A stretch of 64,000 bases of DNA from Sporosarcina sp. ACRSM (GTDB taxonomy: Bacteria; Bacillota; Bacilli; Bacillales_A; Planococcaceae), in NCBI RefSeq assembly GCF_022346545.1, contig NZ_JAKRNU010000007.1:124001-188000 (forward strand), read 5' to 3'. The notes under the pieces were generated by a model, which saw only the letters and a list, made by a program, of their open reading frames with translations, was not told the origin of the DNA and did no database searches. Shown piece after piece: positions 24,506-34,231 of this stretch. The position numbers and the translations under genes were made by a program. The first letter of the stretch is position 1, and each line of letters opens with the position of its first letter.

Positions 24506-25480
24506 ATGAAAAAAATTATTTTATTAACAACTGGTGGAACCATTGCTAGTAAGCCGAATCCTGAGACAGGATTGCTCTCTTCAGGTGCATTGACAGGTGA
24601 AGAACTTGCAAGCATGTGCAAACTGCCAAGTGCAATCGATTTGACAGTTGAATCCATTTTTCAAGTCCCCAGCAATCAAATGGATGCAGAGAGATTATCG
24701 CAGTTGAAAGACAGGATTGAAGCTCTATTAGCTGATCAACATGTCTACGGAGTGGTTGTCACCCATGGTACAGATACGTTGGAAGAGACGGCTTATTATT
24801 TAGATTTGGCCATTGCCAATGAGAAGCCCGTAATCATAACAGGATCGCAAAGAGGACCTTTTGAGCTCGGCACCGATGCAATGGTGAATATTCGTCAGTC
24901 TATATTAGCTGCTGCAAGCGAAAAGCTTAAAGGCTTTGGAACGGTAGTCTTGTTTAATGAGCGCCTTTTTTCAGCTAGATATGTAAAGAAAGTCCATGCT
25001 TCTAATGTAGATGGATTTACTTCCGAAGGATACGGATATTTCGGGACGGTGGATCAGGATATTGTGACAGTGTACCAAAAACCACTTGATCGGGAGGTGT
25101 ATTCGCTAAAGGATGGTTTGCCAGTTGTTGATATTATTCCGTTTCACCTCGGCGCAGATGATCGATTCATCAAAACTTCCATTTCAACCGGAGCAAAAGG
25201 AATCATTTTGGAAGGTTCCGGAAGAGGTCATATGGCACCGCAAATGACTGAAGCGATTGCGGAGGCTTGCCATCAAGGTATAATTGTCGTCTTAACCACT
25301 AGATCAGGTGAAGGCGAAGTCCGCCATGTCTATGACTTCCCAGGTAGCGTTTTCGATTTAACGAATAAAGGTGTACTCATCGGAAAAGACTATGACAGTA
25401 AAAAAGCTAGAATCAAATTAGCCATTTTGTTGGCGGCTAGTGCCACAAAACAAGAGATTGAACAAGCATTTTTAAACTAA
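24506..25480 (+). CDS. L-asparaginase family enzyme
   Basis: About 324 residues. The two catalytic threonine motifs are intact, TTGGTIAS near the N-terminus and VVTHGTDTLEETAYYL at about residue 85, as is the lysine-containing KVHASNVDGF region. It hydrolyses asparagine or a similar amide to the acid and ammonia, probably in the cytoplasm because there is no signal peptide. ATG 24506 has GAGGGT upstream; the frame is open from 24491. A GC-rich hairpin (GGAGGCC / GGCTTCC, 24453-24472) lies in the 190-nt gap after the MFS gene and may trim or attenuate the transcript. Confidence 0.87.
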   Translation: MKKIILLTTGGTIASKPNPETGLLSSGALTGEELASMCKLPSAIDLTVESIFQVPSNQMDAERLSQLKDRIEALLADQHVYGVVVTHGTDTLEETAYYLDLAIANEKPVIITGSQRGPFELGTDAMVNIRQSILAAASEKLKGFGTVVLFNERLFSARYVKKVHASNVDGFTSEGYGYFGTVDQDIVTVYQKPLDREVYSLKDGLPVVDIIPFHLGADDRFIKTSISTGAKGIILEGSGRGHMAPQMTEAIAEACHQGIIVVLTTRSGEGEVRHVYDFPGSVFDLTNKGVLIGKDYDSKKARIKLAILLAASATKQEIEQAFLN

Positions 25481-25526
25481 TAGAAGATACATGAACGTTT
25501 CTTCTATCATCTTGAGGAGGAGAAAA

Positions 25527-26588
25527 ATGAAAAAGTGGGAGATATCCGTTATTCCAGGGGATGGCATAGGCACCGAGGTCATGCCAGAAACAATCAGAGT
25601 TTTAGACACGCTCGCTGAGATTCATGGCGGCCTTACGTTTAACTATAAAGAATATCCATGGAGTTGTGCGTATTATCTTGAACATGGTGTGATGATGCCC
25701 GAAGACGGGCTAAAGCGATTAGCGCAAAGTGATGCCGTTTTTCTAGGGGCTGTCGGAAATCCGAAGCTTGTTCCGGATCACGTGTCTCTTTGGGGTCTGC
25801 TCGTGAATATCCGAAGAGGCTTCGAACAAGTGATCAATGTTCGTCCTGCAAAGCAAATGAAAGGCATTGCCTCTCCACTTGTCAATCCGAACGAATTTGA
25901 TTTTATTGTAGTTAGGGAAAATAGTGAAGGAGAATATAGTGAAGTCGGAGGAAGAATTCACTCTGGTGAAGATGAAATGGCGATTCAAAACGCCGTATTC
26001 ACAAAAAAAGGGACTACCCGTGCAATGGAGTATGCGTTTGAATTAGCTAAAACAAGAAGAGGTCTTGTCACGAGTGCCACAAAGTCAAATGGAATTGTCC
26101 ATTCAATGCCTTTCTGGGACGAAGTATTTCAAGAAACCGCAGGAAAATATGGGGATATTCAAACCCAGTCCATACATATTGATGCGCTAAGTGCCTACCT
26201 CGTTTCAAAGCCTCATACGCTTGATGTAATTGTCGCTAGTAATTTATTTGGGGATATTTTAACAGATATCGGGGCAGCCATTATGGGCAGCATCGGAATT
26301 GCCCCCGCTGCCAACATTAATATTAACGGGAAATTCCCATCCATGTTCGAACCCGTCCACGGATCTGCTCCAGATATTGTCGGCAAAGGGATTGCTAATC
26401 CGATTGGACAGATTTGGACAGGCAAAATGATGCTTGATCACTTAGGTGAAAGAGAACTCGGAACACTATTATTGGATACCATTGAAGAAGTGCTGCAAAA
26501 TGGGGTTAGGACGCCAGACATCGGTGGTACCGCTTCAACCAGGGAAGTAACAAATGAAATTATTAAGCGATTGAAATTGCAGGCTTAA
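25527..26588 (+). CDS. Tartrate/D-malate dehydrogenase (decarboxylating) family
   Basis: About 353 residues of the isocitrate/isopropylmalate dehydrogenase fold. VIPGDGIGTEV, the VRENSEGEYS loop, Lys in SATKSNGIVHSM and ASNLFGDILTDIGAA (metal-binding aspartates) and the NAD loop EPVHGSAPDI are present. The VRENSEGEYS and NVRPAK signatures are those of tartrate dehydrogenase/D-malate dehydrogenase rather than of leuB or icd. Likely reaction: NAD-dependent oxidation and decarboxylation of D-malate or tartrate. A second paralog lies at 53970-55055. Confidence 0.85.
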   Translation: MKKWEISVIPGDGIGTEVMPETIRVLDTLAEIHGGLTFNYKEYPWSCAYYLEHGVMMPEDGLKRLAQSDAVFLGAVGNPKLVPDHVSLWGLLVNIRRGFEQVINVRPAKQMKGIASPLVNPNEFDFIVVRENSEGEYSEVGGRIHSGEDEMAIQNAVFTKKGTTRAMEYAFELAKTRRGLVTSATKSNGIVHSMPFWDEVFQETAGKYGDIQTQSIHIDALSAYLVSKPHTLDVIVASNLFGDILTDIGAAIMGSIGIAPAANININGKFPSMFEPVHGSAPDIVGKGIANPIGQIWTGKMMLDHLGERELGTLLLDTIEEVLQNGVRTPDIGGTASTREVTNEIIKRLKLQA

Positions 26589-26603
26589 TAAGTAGGTAAA
26601 AAA

Positions 26604-26670
26604 GCACAACTAGCGGAGTATGGCTAGTTGTGCCCAGCTGATAGGCAAAGTCATTTTTGGCTTTGCCTAT
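26604..26670. terminator. Two tandem hairpins closing the operon
   Basis: GCACAACTAGC / GCTAGTTGTGC (26604-26633) is followed by ATAGGCAAAG / CTTTGCCTAT (26641-26670) and TTTT. The second also lies right at the end of the convergent Old Yellow Enzyme gene. Confidence 0.75.
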
Positions 26671-26671
26671 T

Positions 26672-27766
26672 TTACACTTCAAATTCCTTGATCTTTGCAT
26701 TCGGACTTAATACTTCTTCCGGCTTAAACGCTGCCAATGGCTTATCTTGTTTAACTTTATTGACCCAATCGTGGTTAGCCAAGGCCCCTTTTCCTAGGGT
26801 GACCATATCGGCTTCTCCGTCTACGATAATTTGATTCGCTTTTTCGGGATCCTCTAAATGACCATTGGCAATGACCGGTATTTCCCCATATTTCTTTGCA
26901 AGAGAAGCGAATGATGGGCCATTTGTTTCGAACGCAGGCTTCCATGCTTCGTATTCCGTCACATGGATAAAATCAAGACCGGCTTGCCCTAGTCGGCCAA
27001 AGATGATTTCAGCATCTCGTTCTTTCCCTGCCCACTTATGTTCGAAATCATTCACCTTTCCTTGCGAAATCCGAATCCCGATCGTGAAGTTCTCCCCCAC
27101 CGCTTCCCGAATCGCTTGGGACACTTCCACCATTAAACGGACCCGATTTTCCGTAGAACCGCCATATTCATCTGTACGCTGATTTGCATAATCAGTCAGA
27201 AAACCATCCAGTAAATAACCATTGGCTCCATGAATTTCAATCCCATCAAACCCGACTGCTTGCGCCCGCTTTGCCGCATTCGCAAAGCTCGTGACAACTT
27301 CTGCAAGCTCTTCTTTCGTTGCTTCTCTTGGAATTTGGTATGGGCCTTCTCCAAAATACATAGCCAGTTGTTCGCCTTTCGGCTGAATAGCGGAAGGGCC
27401 GAGTGTCTCTTGTTTAAAGCGATTTCCTTGAGAAAGAAAACCAGAGTGCTGTAATTGCATAAAGACTTTCGCTCCTGCTTGATGAACAGAATCGACTACT
27501 TTTTTCCACGCTTCGGCTTGTTCATCATAAACGATTCCCGGTTGATCCAAATAGGTTTGGCTATATTGATCATCAATATAAGTTCCTTCCGTAATGATCA
27601 ATCCGAACCCACCTTGGGCAAATGATGTGTAATACGATACCATCTGATCAGTTACCAATCCTTCAGCTGTCGCACTGACGCGTGTCATAGGGGCTACCCC
27701 TACCCGATTCGCTAATGTTGTATTTCCTAACGTAACGGACTCAAATAAAGATTTTGTTTCTGTCAT
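26672..27766 (-). CDS. Old Yellow Enzyme family NADH:flavin oxidoreductase
   Basis: 364-residue TIM barrel. VGVAPMTRVSAT at the N-terminus, the QLQHSGF strand, GFDGIEIHGANGYLLDGFL with the substrate-binding His/Asn pair, and the phosphate-binding segment MVTLGKGALAN are all characteristic. It binds FMN and reduces activated alkenes or nitro compounds with NAD(P)H. It is divergent from a LysR gene that probably controls it. The physiological substrate is unknown. Confidence 0.88.
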   Translation of the reverse strand: MTETKSLFESVTLGNTTLANRVGVAPMTRVSATAEGLVTDQMVSYYTSFAQGGFGLIITEGTYIDDQYSQTYLDQPGIVYDEQAEAWKKVVDSVHQAGAKVFMQLQHSGFLSQGNRFKQETLGPSAIQPKGEQLAMYFGEGPYQIPREATKEELAEVVTSFANAAKRAQAVGFDGIEIHGANGYLLDGFLTDYANQRTDEYGGSTENRVRLMVEVSQAIREAVGENFTIGIRISQGKVNDFEHKWAGKERDAEIIFGRLGQAGLDFIHVTEYEAWKPAFETNGPSFASLAKKYGEIPVIANGHLEDPEKANQIIVDGEADMVTLGKGALANHDWVNKVKQDKPLAAFKPEEVLSPNAKIKEFEV

Positions 27767-27880
27767 TGTAAAATGCCTCCTTGTCTATGAATTAATTGTA
27801 ATTTCGTATTGATGTTTTGTAAAATAGATATATCCGAACGGTTAGTTCACTAAAATCGAACGAAGGAAGTGTCAATATCG

Positions 27881-28732
27881 ATGGAACTTCGTCATCTAAT
27901 CACACTGAAGACAATCGCAGAAAAAGGAGGATTCAAAAAAGCTGCTGAACATCTTGGCTATGCCCAATCCTCTGTTACCACCCATATTCAAGAGTTGGAA
28001 GCGGAAGTAGGAAAACCGTTATTTGATCGACTTGGCAAGAAAGTCGTTTTGACGCATTACGGTGAGCGGCTTCTTTCCTATGCAGTGAAGATTATTGAAT
28101 TGCATGCCCAGGCACTTGATACAGATGATGAACCGACTGGCGATTTGATTATCGGCATATCAGAATCGCTGACGATCGGTCGTGTGCCACCCATTCTTCT
28201 GGCATATAAAAAGGCTTACCCGAAAGTGAATCTTTCACTAAAATCGATTGAAAACTACCATTTCGCTACACAAATTCAAAATGGCGACATCGATTTAGCA
28301 TTGATATTAGAAAAAGAAAATTGGTCCCTGCCAGAAATTTATTGTGAAAAATTGAAAAGAGAAAAGATGGTTTTGATTAGCCCGCCAGAGGAGGAAGATC
28401 ATCAAACCGTTCTTTACACTGAAAGATTATGTAGCTATAAATCGGTGTTTGATGAGTATTTGAAGTATAAGCAAATGGATGTCAAAGAAAGTATGGACTT
28501 TCAAAGTATCGAAGCGATTAAGCAATGCGTGAGAAGTGGTTTAGGGATTTCGATGGTCCCTTACTTTTCGGTGAAGGAAGAATTGGAAAGCCATAAACTT
28601 AAAGGAGAAGAAGTCGCACCAGAACATCCAAGCATTGCGACATTTCTAGCGTACCACAAAGATAAATGGCTTTCTCCTTCCATGGATCGTATGATTTCTT
28701 TAATAAGAAACCATGCGGAAGATTGGGTTTGA
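27881..28732 (+). CDS. LysR family regulator
   Basis: About 283 residues: helix-turn-helix KTIAEKGGFKKAAEHLGYAQSSVTTHIQELEAEVG then an effector-binding domain. ATG 27881 has AAGGAAG upstream; GTG 27869 is the alternative in-frame start. It is divergent from the Old Yellow Enzyme gene with about 115 bp between them, so it is probably that gene's regulator, as in other electrophile- or quinone-responsive LysR/OYE pairs. Confidence 0.87.
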   Translation: MELRHLITLKTIAEKGGFKKAAEHLGYAQSSVTTHIQELEAEVGKPLFDRLGKKVVLTHYGERLLSYAVKIIELHAQALDTDDEPTGDLIIGISESLTIGRVPPILLAYKKAYPKVNLSLKSIENYHFATQIQNGDIDLALILEKENWSLPEIYCEKLKREKMVLISPPEEEDHQTVLYTERLCSYKSVFDEYLKYKQMDVKESMDFQSIEAIKQCVRSGLGISMVPYFSVKEELESHKLKGEEVAPEHPSIATFLAYHKDKWLSPSMDRMISLIRNHAEDWV

Positions 28733-28850
28733 TTTTTTTCTTAAATAAGGAGATTGTAAAATGGTTACATTATGTTTCGTTGGCTTATGAATAATTTTCA
28801 AGTAGTAAGTCAATATTAACAAGAGTAAATACAGAGTGGAGGGATTAGGT

Positions 28851-28991
28851 ATGAAGCATAAAAAACAATTTCTTACGCTAATGTCGGTTATTTTATCAGC
28901 GGGTTTTTTGTTCGGCTGCAACGGTGTCGATGAAGATGAGCCAGACCCAACCGAAGAACCTTCGGAGCAACAACAGCAAAATAATCAATAA
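28851..28991 (+). CDS. Small acidic lipoprotein (46 aa)
   Basis: RBS GGAGGGATT precedes ATG 28851. The product has a lipoprotein signal (MKHKKQFLTLMSVILS, lipobox LFGC, Cys23) and only 23 mature residues, acidic then glutamine-rich (DEDEPDPTEEPSEQQQQ). Small lipoproteins of this type are common in Bacillales and have no known function. A terminator follows 16 nt after the stop. Confidence 0.7.
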   Translation: MKHKKQFLTLMSVILSAGFLFGCNGVDEDEPDPTEEPSEQQQQNNQ

Positions 28992-29007
28992 ATCCTTGTA
29001 AATAAAA

Positions 29008-29050
29008 AAAGAAGCCAATGGAGTAAACTATAGCTCTCTTTGGCTTCTTT
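29008..29050 (+). terminator. Terminator of the small lipoprotein gene
   Basis: AAAGAAGCCAA / TTGGCTTCTTT stem with T-rich flank. Confidence 0.75.
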
Positions 29051-29084
29051 ACTAATATTTTTTACTCAATAATAGTTCCGCACG

Positions 29085-29275
29085 CAGCCACCTGTTTTAA
29101 ATTTCCACTCAAATAAAGTGAAACTTCAATCAGTGGGGGTTTTCCTCATCCCCCACTGATTGTTAGTTGAACCAATCGGGCTTTTACGGGCAGTTGATCT
29201 CCCATCTATCCTTATTGTTTTACTTAAGTCTTGAAGTGGGAGTCTTACTGCCCGTTAATGCGGGATAAATATTAA
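29085..29275. repeat. IS200/IS605-like palindromic remnant without ORF
   Basis: This gap (28992-29296) holds a 13-bp hairpin CAATCAGTGGGGG / CCCCCACTGATTG (29127-29162), a GGGCAGTT...ACTGCCC pair, and GAAGTGGGAGTCTTACTG followed by CCCG/CGGG. The GAAGTGGGAG word and hairpin style match the ends of the IS200/IS605 elements elsewhere in the window (compare 34990-35030). No coding sequence lies inside, so I read it as a non-autonomous or decayed palindrome-ended element. Confidence 0.5.
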
Positions 29276-29296
29276 GCATGCCACAGCCTGTTTTCC

Positions 29297-29716
29297 TTAT
29301 TCACCTGTTTCAGCAAAGCGTTCAATCCTTGCACCGATTTCATTGCGTACGCGCTGGAAAAACGCCCATTTTTCTTCATCCGTTCCTTCCGCTTTTGCAG
29401 GGTCATCAAATCCCCAATGTGCACGTTTTACATGCGACGGTGTCATCGGGCATTTGTCAGCCGCATCCCCACAAAGTGTGACAACAAAATCTGCATGATT
29501 CAGGATTTGTGGATCAATGATATCCGATGTTTGATTCGAAATGTCAATGCCTGCCTCATTCATCGCTTTAATGGCATTCGGATTGACCCCATGGGCTTCA
29601 ATGCCCGCACTGAGCACTTGCCATTCTTCTCCGAGAATATTTTTTCCCCACCCTTCAGCCATTTGGCTACGGCATGAGTTACCTGTACATAAGAAATATA
29701 ATGTCTTTTTTGACAT
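29297..29716 (-). CDS. arsC: Arsenate reductase, thioredoxin-coupled
   Basis: 139 residues in the low-molecular-weight phosphatase fold. The P-loop [14 protein letters not shown] contains catalytic Cys10 and the second cysteine, and the C-terminal redox pair is in [13 protein letters not shown]. It reduces arsenate to arsenite. ATG 29716 has a GAGGAGAA site; the frame extends to 29761 without support. It is the last gene of an arsR-arsB-arsC operon. Confidence 0.93.
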   Translation of the reverse strand: MSKKTLYFLCTGNSCRSQMAEGWGKNILGEEWQVLSAGIEAHGVNPNAIKAMNEAGIDISNQTSDIIDPQILNHADFVVTLCGDAADKCPMTPSHVKRAHWGFDDPAKAEGTDEEKWAFFQRVRNEIGARIERFAETGE

Positions 29717-29742
29717 AGTGAAATTCTCCTCTTTTGTGTTTT

Positions 29743-31041
29743 TCAGACTATCAACAACCATAAATAAAGACCGATTAATGTAATTAAAAGTGTAGGTATT
29801 GTGAGAATGATACCGGTTTTAAAATAAGTACCCCAAGATATTTTCACACCTTTTTGCGAGAGGACATGCAGCCATAATAAAGTGGCCAAAGAACCGATCG
29901 GTGTGATTTTCGGACCCAAATCCGAACCGATGACATTCGCATAAATCAAAGCCTCCCGGATCGTCCCTGTCGTATTCGTATCCGCAATTGCCAAGGCATT
30001 GATCATGACGGTAGGCATATTGTTCATAATTGATGATAAAATCGCTGCGATAAAGCCCATTGCAATCGTCCCGATAAACAGGCCTTGATCTGCCGCCACT
30101 TGAATGAGATCACCAAGCACGCTCGTCAGACCGACATTCCGCAATCCATAAACGACCACGTACATCCCAACTGAAAAGAACACGATAGACCAAGGTGCTC
30201 CTTTTAGCACTTGCTTCGTGTGAACAGCCGGACTTCTCTGTGCCATCATCATAAAGAATATCGCCATGACGCCAGCAATGATCGAAACAGGAAGCCCGGT
30301 AAACCCGCTAGAAAAATAACCGATCAGCAATATGCCTAAAACGAACCAAGACATTCGAAACATCTTGTTATCTTTGACAGCATCCTTCGGTTCTTTCAAA
30401 TCTGAAACATTATAGTCTTTCGGGATACTTTTACGGAAAAATAAAAACAACACTAAAATACTTGCCACTAAAGAAAATAAGTTCGGGACAATCATCCGTG
30501 ATGCATATTCGACAAAACCGATCCCAAAAAAGTCAGCTGAAACAATATTGACTAAGTTACTTACGACTAATGGTAATGAGGTCGTATCCGCTATAAAACC
30601 ACTCGCAATGATAAATGGAAAAATCATTTTTTCATTCAAATTCAAATTTCGAACCATTGCAAGCACAATTGGCGTTAGGATTAGCGCAGCCCCATCGTTT
30701 GCGAACAAAGCTGCAACGACTGCACCTAGAAGACTGACGTACACAAACATGCGAATACCGCTACCTTTAGCTAATCTCGCCATATGTAACGCGGACCACT
30801 CAAAAAATCCGATTTCGTCTAAAATCAATGAAATAATAATAATTGCAACGAAAGCAAGCGTAGCATTCCATACGATGCCTGTTACATCCATAACGTCTTG
30901 AAAATTTACTACGCCTACTAATAACGCGATGATTGCACCCATACAGGCTGACCAGCCAATCGATAAATTTCTAGGCTGCCAAATCACCAAAATAAGCGTA
31001 ATGATAAATATCAATGATGCTACAAGTGTTGAACCCAACAA
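29743..31041 (-). CDS. arsB: Arsenite efflux pump ArsB
   Basis: 432 residues with about 12 transmembrane segments in the ArsB/NhaD ion-transporter fold. [30 protein letters not shown] and [22 protein letters not shown] are signature segments. It extrudes arsenite or antimonite by proton exchange. It lies 12 nt downstream of arsR and 26 nt upstream of arsC in one operon. Confidence 0.93.
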   Translation of the reverse strand: MLGSTLVASLIFIITLILVIWQPRNLSIGWSACMGAIIALLVGVVNFQDVMDVTGIVWNATLAFVAIIIISLILDEIGFFEWSALHMARLAKGSGIRMFVYVSLLGAVVAALFANDGAALILTPIVLAMVRNLNLNEKMIFPFIIASGFIADTTSLPLVVSNLVNIVSADFFGIGFVEYASRMIVPNLFSLVASILVLFLFFRKSIPKDYNVSDLKEPKDAVKDNKMFRMSWFVLGILLIGYFSSGFTGLPVSIIAGVMAIFFMMMAQRSPAVHTKQVLKGAPWSIVFFSVGMYVVVYGLRNVGLTSVLGDLIQVAADQGLFIGTIAMGFIAAILSSIMNNMPTVMINALAIADTNTTGTIREALIYANVIGSDLGPKITPIGSLATLLWLHVLSQKGVKISWGTYFKTGIILTIPTLLITLIGLYLWLLIV

Positions 31042-31053
31042 ATTTCCTCCTCT

Positions 31054-31401
31054 TTACTCACAACAAATTCGCAAGCCTTGTGCTTCAAGTTCGGTTACTA
31101 ATCCGTCTTGCCTTGGAAGCTGTTCAAGGATTGCTTGTACAAACGGATAATCTTCATGATCTACATTGATCGAGTAGAAAACCCATTTTCCCTTGCGTGT
31201 TTCTTTCACCAGCTCAATATCTCTCAGTTTACGTAAGTGCTGGCTAATCGCGGGCTGACTCATTTTAAAAATTTCAACAAACTCACAGACACAGCAATCA
31301 TGTGACTGAAGCAATTTCATCATCGTCAATCGCGTTTGATCCCCAAGTAATTTCAATAATTGTGATGCCCTGTGCATATCTGTCGTCACAGTATGATTCA
31401 T
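31054..31401 (-). CDS. arsR: Arsenic-responsive repressor ArsR
   Basis: About 115 residues with the ArsR winged helix. The metal site CCVCEF in the recognition-helix region provides the arsenite-binding cysteines, and a further Cys pair ends the protein (RICCE). ATG 31401 is preceded by GGAGGG. It heads the ars operon and an inverted repeat typical of its operator lies 25 nt upstream. Confidence 0.92.
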   Translation of the reverse strand: MNHTVTTDMHRASQLLKLLGDQTRLTMMKLLQSHDCCVCEFVEIFKMSQPAISQHLRKLRDIELVKETRKGKWVFYSINVDHEDYPFVQAILEQLPRQDGLVTELEAQGLRICCE

Positions 31402-31425
31402 AGACCATCCCTCCATTTCTACATC

Positions 31426-31451
31426 ATCATATAATGATATACTTATATGAT
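31426..31451. promoter_or_regulatory. ArsR operator
   Basis: Perfect 9-bp inverted repeat ATCATATAA / TTATATGAT with an 8-bp spacer directly upstream of arsR. The remaining gap to 31611 contains no gene with a start; an open frame at about 31498-31590 (VIVVSVAIGGTLLPFLQM) looks like a decayed membrane-protein scrap. Confidence 0.75.
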
Positions 31452-31611
31452 CAAGTGTTTTTAGTGATAGCCCCTATCCTCATTAGGATAAAGTCATCAT
31501 CCAGAATTACGGTTATTGTCGTTTCCGTTGCTATAGGAGGTACCCTATTACCATTTCTGCAAATGCCATTTGAATCCTTACACATCTAGTGATCAAATCA
31601 ATATAAGATAA

Positions 31612-31648
31612 AAAAGCGCCCAAAACCGTCGTGGTTGCAGGCGCTTTT
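31612..31648. terminator. Terminator-like hairpin
   Basis: AAAAGCGCC / GGCGCTTTT stem with T-rich flank on the plus side and A-rich flank on the other, between arsR and ydhK. Confidence 0.6.
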
Positions 31649-31775
31649 GTGTTTTCAATTTAACGTTCTAAAAAAAAAACATCAATCAAAGCAATTGGAA
31701 ATTGACTTCTAATGGAAGTATGCCGGGCCTTAGCGGCAACAGTATACTTCTATTCACTAAAACCTTTTTAGACGA

Positions 31776-32339
31776 TCATTCTTTAGCCGATAGTTCACTT
31801 TCCGTTACCCATTTATGATTGATCACTTCGTCGCCGCCAGTAGTCGGTGTGTAATTAATCATATAGACAGTCGTTTTTTCAGATGAGACAACTTCAGCTA
31901 GAGCCCCCTTCATCCCTTTCATATGATCTGCCTCTATCGTGACTTCAGTTCCGGGTGCCACGTTTTTGTCATCTACATCCTTCATCTCTTCCTGGATCAC
32001 CCATTTATGATTTTCCACTCTTGTTCCACCATTTACTGGGGTATAGGAGATAACATACGCTGTCGTGTCATAAGCACCCACAATCGTTGCAACAGCGCCC
32101 TCCATCCCCTTCATGTGGTCCGCTTTAACAATGGCTTCACTGCCGACTTGGAAGGTTGGATTTGCTGCCTCTTTCAAGTTTACAGGGACTTTACCTACAG
32201 TGGAATTCGGATCGATTTTTATGTCTTCCAGTTTAGGTTCGTCCATGTCGTTCATACTATTTTCGTTGCTCTTTTCAGTTCCGCAGCCACTTAAACCGAT
32301 CAACATGGCGGAACCTACAAGAAATAGTTGCTTCCTCAT
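31776..32339 (-). CDS. YdhK family lipoprotein (two DUF1541 repeats)
   Basis: 187 residues. Lipobox LSGCG (Cys19), an acidic linker, then two copies of the DUF1541 unit, each with ADHMKGM(E/K)GA, a Y-x-I(S)YTP core, and NHKWV (about residues 65-125 and 130-185). Homologs are often next to copper-handling genes, and the next gene upstream encodes a cysteine-rich copper-binding type protein. Surface metal binding through the His/Met motifs is plausible but not shown. Confidence 0.88.
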   Translation of the reverse strand: MRKQLFLVGSAMLIGLSGCGTEKSNENSMNDMDEPKLEDIKIDPNSTVGKVPVNLKEAANPTFQVGSEAIVKADHMKGMEGAVATIVGAYDTTAYVISYTPVNGGTRVENHKWVIQEEMKDVDDKNVAPGTEVTIEADHMKGMKGALAEVVSSEKTTVYMINYTPTTGGDEVINHKWVTESELSAKE

Positions 32340-32403
32340 TTGAATAACACACCCTTCATTTTTCGGAACAACTTCATTGAGTATTACATTTTTTTCACAT
32401 AGT

Positions 32404-32730
32404 TTAAGCTACCATTTGACGGCATGCTTCCGCACATTCTCGACAAGATTCAGCACAGCGTTGACAATGCTCGTGATCATGTTTTGCACACTCTTCGCCA
32501 CATCGTTCGCACACTGCAGCACAAAGTTCTAAAATTTGATTGGTAAATGGGCTATTTCGCGTCATCGCTTGTGCAGCGAATGCACACATGTCCGCACATT
32601 CTCGGTCCAGACGGATACAATCAGCCATCATCTTCAAGTCTTCCTCATTCAAGCAGGCTGCAAAACAGTTGTTACAGGCCTCCAAACATTCGAAGCATGC
32701 TGTCAGACATTCTTCATATTTCTGATTCAT
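32404..32730 (-). CDS. Four-helix-bundle copper-binding protein (Csp/DUF326 type)
   Basis: 108 residues with 18 cysteines spaced along four helices (CLTACFECLEACNNC, ADCIRLDRECADMC, LCAAVCERCGEEC, CQRCAESCRECAEAC). This is the pattern of the cytosolic copper storage proteins, which bind many Cu(I) ions inside the bundle. No signal peptide, so probably cytosolic. ATG 32730 has GGAGGTGAG. Adjacent to the ydhK gene, it suggests a small copper-protection unit. The gap 32731-33057 contains no gene that I can see. Confidence 0.9.
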   Translation of the reverse strand: MNQKYEECLTACFECLEACNNCFAACLNEEDLKMMADCIRLDRECADMCAFAAQAMTRNSPFTNQILELCAAVCERCGEECAKHDHEHCQRCAESCRECAEACRQMVA

Positions 32731-33057
32731 AGACTCACCTCCGGAAATTTGCACTCGATAATATTTTCCCTTTAGGGATGGTCCTAAACTAAAAAAGTGG
32801 AAAGCCTTTAATATCCTTATTTTTCCTTCCTTAATTTAAAAAATTATCCGTCTATCCGGTCGCACTTACACACAGACAATTAGTGAAATTATTTGTGCTT
32901 CTGCGTTCAATTTCAGTTCCCTTTTGGTCATTGCCGGTTCATATCCCCGGCAAAATCGGAACCTCTTCTTGAATTGATTGGACAACTGTCTATTGCTCAT
33001 CATTATTTATGCATATGTTAAACAGTTGTACAAATAATTATCAGAAGGAGTTTATTG

Positions 33058-33981
33058 ATGAAAGATATGGATGTTAATCCATCTAACCTCTGTGATGAAT
33101 TTGCAAGAATTCTTGACTCTACTCCCGGAGTTATCAATGGTGTCTGCATAGCTACTCGATCAAGAACCAATCTGCATCCCGTCGTATTAGGTAGGGAAGC
33201 GGAGTCCTTTATGTTTGTTCCCCAAGCCTTTTCGTTTGAAAATATTGATAGTGATGGAAGAGGTCTATGCTTAGGTGAAACCGTTATCCTCCAAGAGGAA
33301 ATCAATCCGTTTATGAGCAGGCTTCGTGAAGATGGCATTATTGTGACTGCAGTGCACAATCATTGGCTTTTTGACGAACCGCGCCTTATGTATATGCACT
33401 TTGAATCAATTGACCGTCCCCTTGCTTTTGCCAGAAAAGTGCGGGATGCCATGCAAGTTTTGGTTTCACGCGATGTGTATGCGAAGGCAAACTCACATCA
33501 TGACAGATTCAATCATCATGATGACCTAAGAGGATTTGTACCCGGATTTACGAATCATGCCGACAGGGCTGATATTTGTGATGAATTCAATCGAATTCTA
33601 GGTGGTACAATGCACACGTTTGAAAATGAACAATGTATCGTCATGAGATCCCGTTTAAACATCAAACCTGAAGTACTTGGTAGGCGTGGACGTTCATTCT
33701 TGCTCATCCCACAGATGTTTACTTTTGAATCCATGACTGGTGATGGTCGTGCACTTTGTAGTGGAGAAACCGTCATTCTTCAGGAGGAGATTAACCCCTT
33801 TATTAGTGCTCTTCGTCAACATGGAATTATTGTGACAGCTGTCCATAATCATTGGCTATTTGAAAATCCAAGGCTTATGTTCATGCATTGGGAATCGATT
33901 GATAGACCGCTCTCCTTTGCAAGAAAAGTACGGGATGCGTTGAATGTACTTACGACTAGGGAAGTTAGAGTAAGAAGATAA
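33058..33981 (+). CDS. Tandem DUF1259 protein
   Basis: About 307 residues made of two repeats (roughly 1-140 and 160-305). Each has CDEFxRIL, a Phe-rich PQ(A/M)F(S/T)FE strand, GETVILQEEINPF, and IVTAVHNHWLF followed by PRLM(Y/F)MH. This matches the DUF1259/LppY-LpqO-like family as I remember it; the HNH and MH histidines suggest metal binding. No signal peptide is present although many relatives are secreted. ATG 33058 has AGAAGGAG; a TTG lies one codon upstream. Confidence 0.8.
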   Translation: MKDMDVNPSNLCDEFARILDSTPGVINGVCIATRSRTNLHPVVLGREAESFMFVPQAFSFENIDSDGRGLCLGETVILQEEINPFMSRLREDGIIVTAVHNHWLFDEPRLMYMHFESIDRPLAFARKVRDAMQVLVSRDVYAKANSHHDRFNHHDDLRGFVPGFTNHADRADICDEFNRILGGTMHTFENEQCIVMRSRLNIKPEVLGRRGRSFLLIPQMFTFESMTGDGRALCSGETVILQEEINPFISALRQHGIIVTAVHNHWLFENPRLMFMHWESIDRPLSFARKVRDALNVLTTREVRVRR

Positions 33982-34049
33982 TATTGTCCTTTTTCATATC
34001 TCCATTGGTAAAGTCTTTTGGATTACATTGATAATATTGCAGCACAATC

Positions 34050-34084
34050 AGCCTAAACCCGACTAGCATCTTTGGGTTTAGGCT
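34050..34084 (+). terminator. Terminator of the DUF1259 gene
   Basis: AGCCTAAACCC / GGGTTTAGGCT stem followed by a T-rich tail. Confidence 0.8.
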
Positions 34085-34157
34085 TTGATTTGTGTGTTTA
34101 CCAAGTTTTCTTATATAAAAGATTCTAATATAATTCCGAATTCAATAAGATTTCCCC

Positions 34158-34211
34158 TTGACGCTTCCCCTCAGCATATGTATAATTCTAAATCGTAACC
34201 ATTACTATTTA
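34158..34211 (+). promoter_or_regulatory. Promoter and Zur box of zinT
   Basis: TTGACG (34158) and TATAAT (34181) are 17 bp apart. Overlapping the start region, 34189-34211 reads as a near-perfect Zur palindrome (AAATCGTAA on the left arm, TTACTATTT on the right), with only two arm positions differing from the perfect site at 52462. Confidence 0.85.
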
Positions 34212-34231
34212 CAAAAAAGAGGAGTGTACGT

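Noticed and set aside
31480..31600. Open frame with membrane-like residues between arsR and ydhK
   Set aside because: No start codon or ribosome site and too short to assign; treated as a decayed scrap and mentioned only with the ArsR operator.
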